This document shows, in pieces, positions 5,850 to 8,047 of a DNA stretch of 8,047 bases (its first letter is position 1; the number at the start of each line of letters is the position of its first letter). The notes beneath the pieces are model-generated. The model saw only the letters and a list, made by a program, of their open reading frames with translations. It did no database searches and was not told the DNA's origin. Origin of the DNA: Pseudomonadota bacterium (lineage in GTDB: Bacteria > Pseudomonadota > Alphaproteobacteria > Sphingomonadales > Sphingomonadaceae); NCBI GenBank assembly GCA_023413015.1, contig JAEZQR010000303.1:1-8047 (forward strand), written 5' to 3'. Both the position numbers and the translations under genes were made by a program.

Positions 5850-6454
5850 CGCAGTTCCCGCTGCCGCTCGCCTATAAGGCGGCGGACGGCGAGCGCGATT
5901 TCTTCGTCTCCGAAGCCAACGCGCACGCCGTCGCCTATCTCGATCGCTGGCCCGACTGGCCGCGACCAGTCGCGCTTCTGGTGGGACCGGCCGGCTCGGG
6001 GAAGAGCCATCTCGGCCGCATCTTCGCGCGACAGACAGGCGCCGAGGTCCTCGACGATGTCGACCGCACGGGCGACGACGAAGCCGTCTTCCACGCGTGG
6101 AACCGCGCGACCGACAGCCGCGCGCTCCTTCTGATCGCACGCGCCCCGCCGTCGGCCTGGAACGTCCGCCTGCCAGATCTCCGGTCGCGCCTCGCCGCGA
6201 CGCCGCAGATCGCCATCCAGTCGCCCGACGATGCGCTGCTCGGCGCGGTCATGGCCAAGCAGTTCCGCGACCGCGGCCTGAAGGTGGCGCCCGATGTCGT
6301 CGCCTACGTGCTCACCCGCATCGAACGCAGCTTCGCCAAGGTCGCCGAAGTTGTCGACGATCTTGATACCCTCTCGCTAGCCGCCCACCGCGCCGTGACC
6401 GTCCCACTGGCGCGGGAGGCACTGGCCGAACAGTTCGACTCGCTCGACCCATAA
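5846..6454 (+). CDS. hdaA: DnaA-related regulatory inactivation protein (Hda/HdaA)
   Basis: Hda binds the DNA-loaded sliding clamp and stimulates ATP hydrolysis on DnaA, preventing re-initiation of replication. This 202-residue protein has a clamp-binding motif at its N-terminus (QFPLPL, 3-8), Walker A GPAGSGKS (47-54) with Lys53, a probable Walker B (VLDDVD, 68-73), AIFHLYNR-like VFHAWNRA (81-88), box VII LPDLRSRL (109-116) with the likely arginine finger Arg115, and a lid with RIERSF (158-163) carrying a probable sensor II arginine. The interval between Walker A and B is only about 15 residues, far shorter than in E. coli Hda. ATG overlaps the permease stop by 4 nt. The DnaA DNA-binding domain is absent, which separates it from DnaA itself. 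ppk1 follows after 40 nt. Confidence 0.9.
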   Translation: MTQFPLPLAYKAADGERDFFVSEANAHAVAYLDRWPDWPRPVALLVGPAGSGKSHLGRIFARQTGAEVLDDVDRTGDDEAVFHAWNRATDSRALLLIARAPPSAWNVRLPDLRSRLAATPQIAIQSPDDALLGAVMAKQFRDRGLKVAPDVVAYVLTRIERSFAKVAEVVDDLDTLSLAAHRAVTVPLAREALAEQFDSLDP

Positions 6455-6465
6455 GCGTCTGGCAG

Positions 6466-6490
6466 AGGAGGGGGAAACATCCTACCTTTT
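6466..6490 (+). promoter_or_regulatory. Hairpin involving the Shine-Dalgarno sequence before ppk1
   Basis: AGGAGG (6466-6471) can pair with CCT-A-CCT (6481-6487) as a six-pair stem with one bulged A (6484) and a nine-base loop, followed by TTT. AGGAGG is an excellent ribosome binding site but lies 23 nt before the ppk1 ATG at 6495, too far for normal use, and no in-frame start codon lies closer. The element could be a weak terminator for the upstream operon, a structure that masks the ribosome binding site, or a standby site. The pairing is seen in the sequence; the function is inferred. Confidence 0.3.
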
Positions 6491-6494
6491 CGAC

Positions 6495-8047
6495 ATGAGT
6501 AGTGCCCCCGTGCTCGATCATGTCGCCGAAGGCCCTCGACTCTTCAATCGCGAGCTGTCGTGGCTCGCGTTCAATACACGCGTATTGGAAGAAGCGGAGA
6601 ACTCCAGCCATCCGCTGCTGGAAAGGCTCCGCTTCCTGTCGATCTCAGGCAATAACCTCGACGAATTCTACATGGTTCGCGTCGCGGGCCTGCGTGGGCA
6701 GCTCGATCAAGGCGTGGAACGGCTGACCGCTGATGGTCTCACGCCGACGCAGCAGCTCGCCGCCGTCGTTAGACGCGCGGACGAGCTGATGAGCAAGCAG
6801 CAGGAAGTGTGGACCGATCTGCGGCGCCAGCTTGCGGATGCCGGCTTCTTCGTGCTGTCGCGCAGCGATGTTGGCAAGGAGGAGCGGGGTTGGCTCGAAC
6901 GCCACTTCCTCGAGCAGGTATTCCCGGTGCTGACGCCGCAGGCGATCGATCCAGCGCACCCGTTCCCGTTCATTCCCAACAAGGGCTTCACTATCGTTCT
7001 CGAACTGCGCCGCCAGTCGGACGGCGAGACGCTGCGCGCTCTGCTGATGCTGCCGACGATGTTGCCGCGCTTCATACGCCTGCCGGGCCCGACCGCGCGC
7101 TACATACCCGTCGAGGATACGATCCGGCTATTCTTCGAGCAGCTGTTCCCCGGTTATGACCTAGTCGGTGATGGCGCTTTCCGCGTCATTCGGGACAGCG
7201 ATATCGAGGTGGAGGAAGAGGCTGAGGATCTCGTCCTCTTCTTCCAGACCGCTATCAAGGAGCGCCGCCGCGGTCAGGTAATCCGTCTCAAGATCAAGTC
7301 ATCGATGCCTGAGTCGCTGCAAGCGTTGGTGAAGACCTCGCTCCACGTTGATGACCGCGACGTCACTACCGTCTCCGGTATCATCGGGATTGCCGATCTC
7401 GCGCAGCTTGTCGAGGAGGACCGTCCCGACCTCAAGTTCGAGCCCTACACACCGCGTTTCCCCGAGCGCATCCGCGAGCATGGCGGCGACTGTTTCGCAG
7501 CGATCCGCGCCAAGGACATCGTCGTCCACCACCCCTATGAAAGCTTCGACGTGGTGCTCGCCTTCCTGCGGCAGGCCGCGGCCGATCCCGACGTGGTCGC
7601 GATCAAGCAGACGCTCTATCGGGCCGGCAAGCAGTCGGCGGTCGTGCGCGCACTGATCGATGCGGCCGAGGCGGGCAAGTCGGTGACGGCCGTCGTCGAG
7701 CTGAAGGCGCGGTTCGACGAGGAGCAGAACCTGATGTGGGCTGCTGCGCTTGAGCGAGCGGGCGTGCAGGTCGTCTACGGCTTCATCGAGTGGAAGACCC
7801 ACGCAAAAATCTCGATGGTCGTACGCCGCGAAGGGCAGGGCTATCGCACCTACTGCCACTTCGGCACCGGCAATTATCATCCGGTGACCGCGCGCATCTA
7901 TACCGATCTGAGCTTTTTCACCGCCGACCCGCGCGCCGGGCGCGATGCGGCGCAGCTTTTCAATTACATCACCGGCTATGTCGAGCCCGAGCGGCTCGAA
8001 CTCATCACCATGTCGCCGCTCAACATGCGCCAGCATCTGTGCGACCT
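6495..8047 (+). CDS. ppk1: Polyphosphate kinase 1, 3' end cut by the window
   Basis: PPK1 reversibly builds polyphosphate from the terminal phosphate of ATP. The frame runs without a stop from ATG 6495 to the window edge, giving 517 residues of an expected 700 or so. The N-domain opens with RLFNRELSWLAFNTRVLEEA (15-34) and SGNNLDEFYMVRVAGL (51-66). The head domain follows, then HHPYESFDVVLAFL (345-358), QTLYRAG (372-378) and FDEEQNLMWAAALERAGVQV (407-426). His436 in WKTHAKISMV corresponds to the autophosphorylated His435 of E. coli PPK1, and FGTGNYHPVTARIYTD (456-471) follows. The second catalytic histidine lies beyond the window. A GTG at 6510 is a weaker alternative start. In alphaproteobacteria ppx commonly follows, which cannot be checked here. 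Confidence 0.95.
   Translation, partial: MSSAPVLDHVAEGPRLFNRELSWLAFNTRVLEEAENSSHPLLERLRFLSISGNNLDEFYMVRVAGLRGQLDQGVERLTADGLTPTQQLAAVVRRADELMSKQQEVWTDLRRQLADAGFFVLSRSDVGKEERGWLERHFLEQVFPVLTPQAIDPAHPFPFIPNKGFTIVLELRRQSDGETLRALLMLPTMLPRFIRLPGPTARYIPVEDTIRLFFEQLFPGYDLVGDGAFRVIRDSDIEVEEEAEDLVLFFQTAIKERRRGQVIRLKIKSSMPESLQALVKTSLHVDDRDVTTVSGIIGIADLAQLVEEDRPDLKFEPYTPRFPERIREHGGDCFAAIRAKDIVVHHPYESFDVVLAFLRQAAADPDVVAIKQTLYRAGKQSAVVRALIDAAEAGKSVTAVVELKARFDEEQNLMWAAALERAGVQVVYGFIEWKTHAKISMVVRREGQGYRTYCHFGTGNYHPVTARIYTDLSFFTADPRAGRDAAQLFNYITGYVEPERLELITMSPLNMRQHLCD

Noticed and set aside
4710..6140. 476-codon open frame on the - strand opposite the permease and hdaA
   Set aside because: It lies antisense to two well-supported genes and encodes a low-complexity Arg/Asp/Gln/His-rich product typical of the reverse frame of a membrane protein in GC-rich DNA.
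6472..6494. GGAAAC-like element before ppk1 as an extracytoplasmic-sigma promoter
   Set aside because: No matching -10 element lies at a suitable distance before the ATG; the purine run is better explained as Shine-Dalgarno-like sequence.
7299..8036. 245-codon open frame on the - strand opposite ppk1
   Set aside because: It is antisense to the conserved PPK1 core including the catalytic His436, and its openness follows from codon bias at high GC.

Overview
The window is ordinary chromosomal DNA from a high-GC alphaproteobacterium. The best fit is a sphingomonad (Sphingomonadaceae or relatives), judged from the protein sequences and from the gene order pepA-holC-ndk followed by purMN, DUF2066, an AI-2E-type permease, hdaA and ppk1. 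This placement rests on recalled family knowledge, not on a search. I see no rRNA, tRNA, CRISPR array, insertion sequence, phage gene or obvious transfer signature. Coding density is very high and no stretch over 300 bases lacks a gene.

Left block, + strand (1-1075): the 3' end of pepA (leucyl aminopeptidase), then holC (chi subunit of DNA polymerase III) 10 nt later, then ndk (nucleoside diphosphate kinase) after a 75-nt leader. This block joins proteolysis, the replisome and nucleotide supply. A strong 15-bp hairpin starts 22 nt after the ndk stop and is probably the 3' end structure of its mRNA.

Middle block, - strand (3396 down to 1042): purM, purN and an uncharacterised membrane-anchored protein form a tight operon. 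purM and purN overlap by 11 nt, and the third gene starts 11 nt after purN. The third gene runs convergently into ndk and overlaps its 3' end by 34 nt, so the ndk hairpin lies inside its coding sequence.

Right block, + strand (3463 to past 8047): from a short divergent promoter region shared with purM run an exported DUF2066 protein, an AI-2E/PerM-family permease, a DnaA-related Hda protein and, after 40 nt, ppk1 (polyphosphate kinase, cut by the window edge at 517 residues). The first three genes overlap by 4 nt each and should be translationally coupled. The block links an envelope protein and permease of unknown role with control of replication initiation (Hda) and polyphosphate metabolism.

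I found no clearly new system. The points most worth a second look are the hairpin embedded in the convergent gene, the two uncharacterised proteins, the compact Hda with a short Walker A to Walker B interval, and the odd ribosome-binding arrangements before ppk1 and inside the permease gene.
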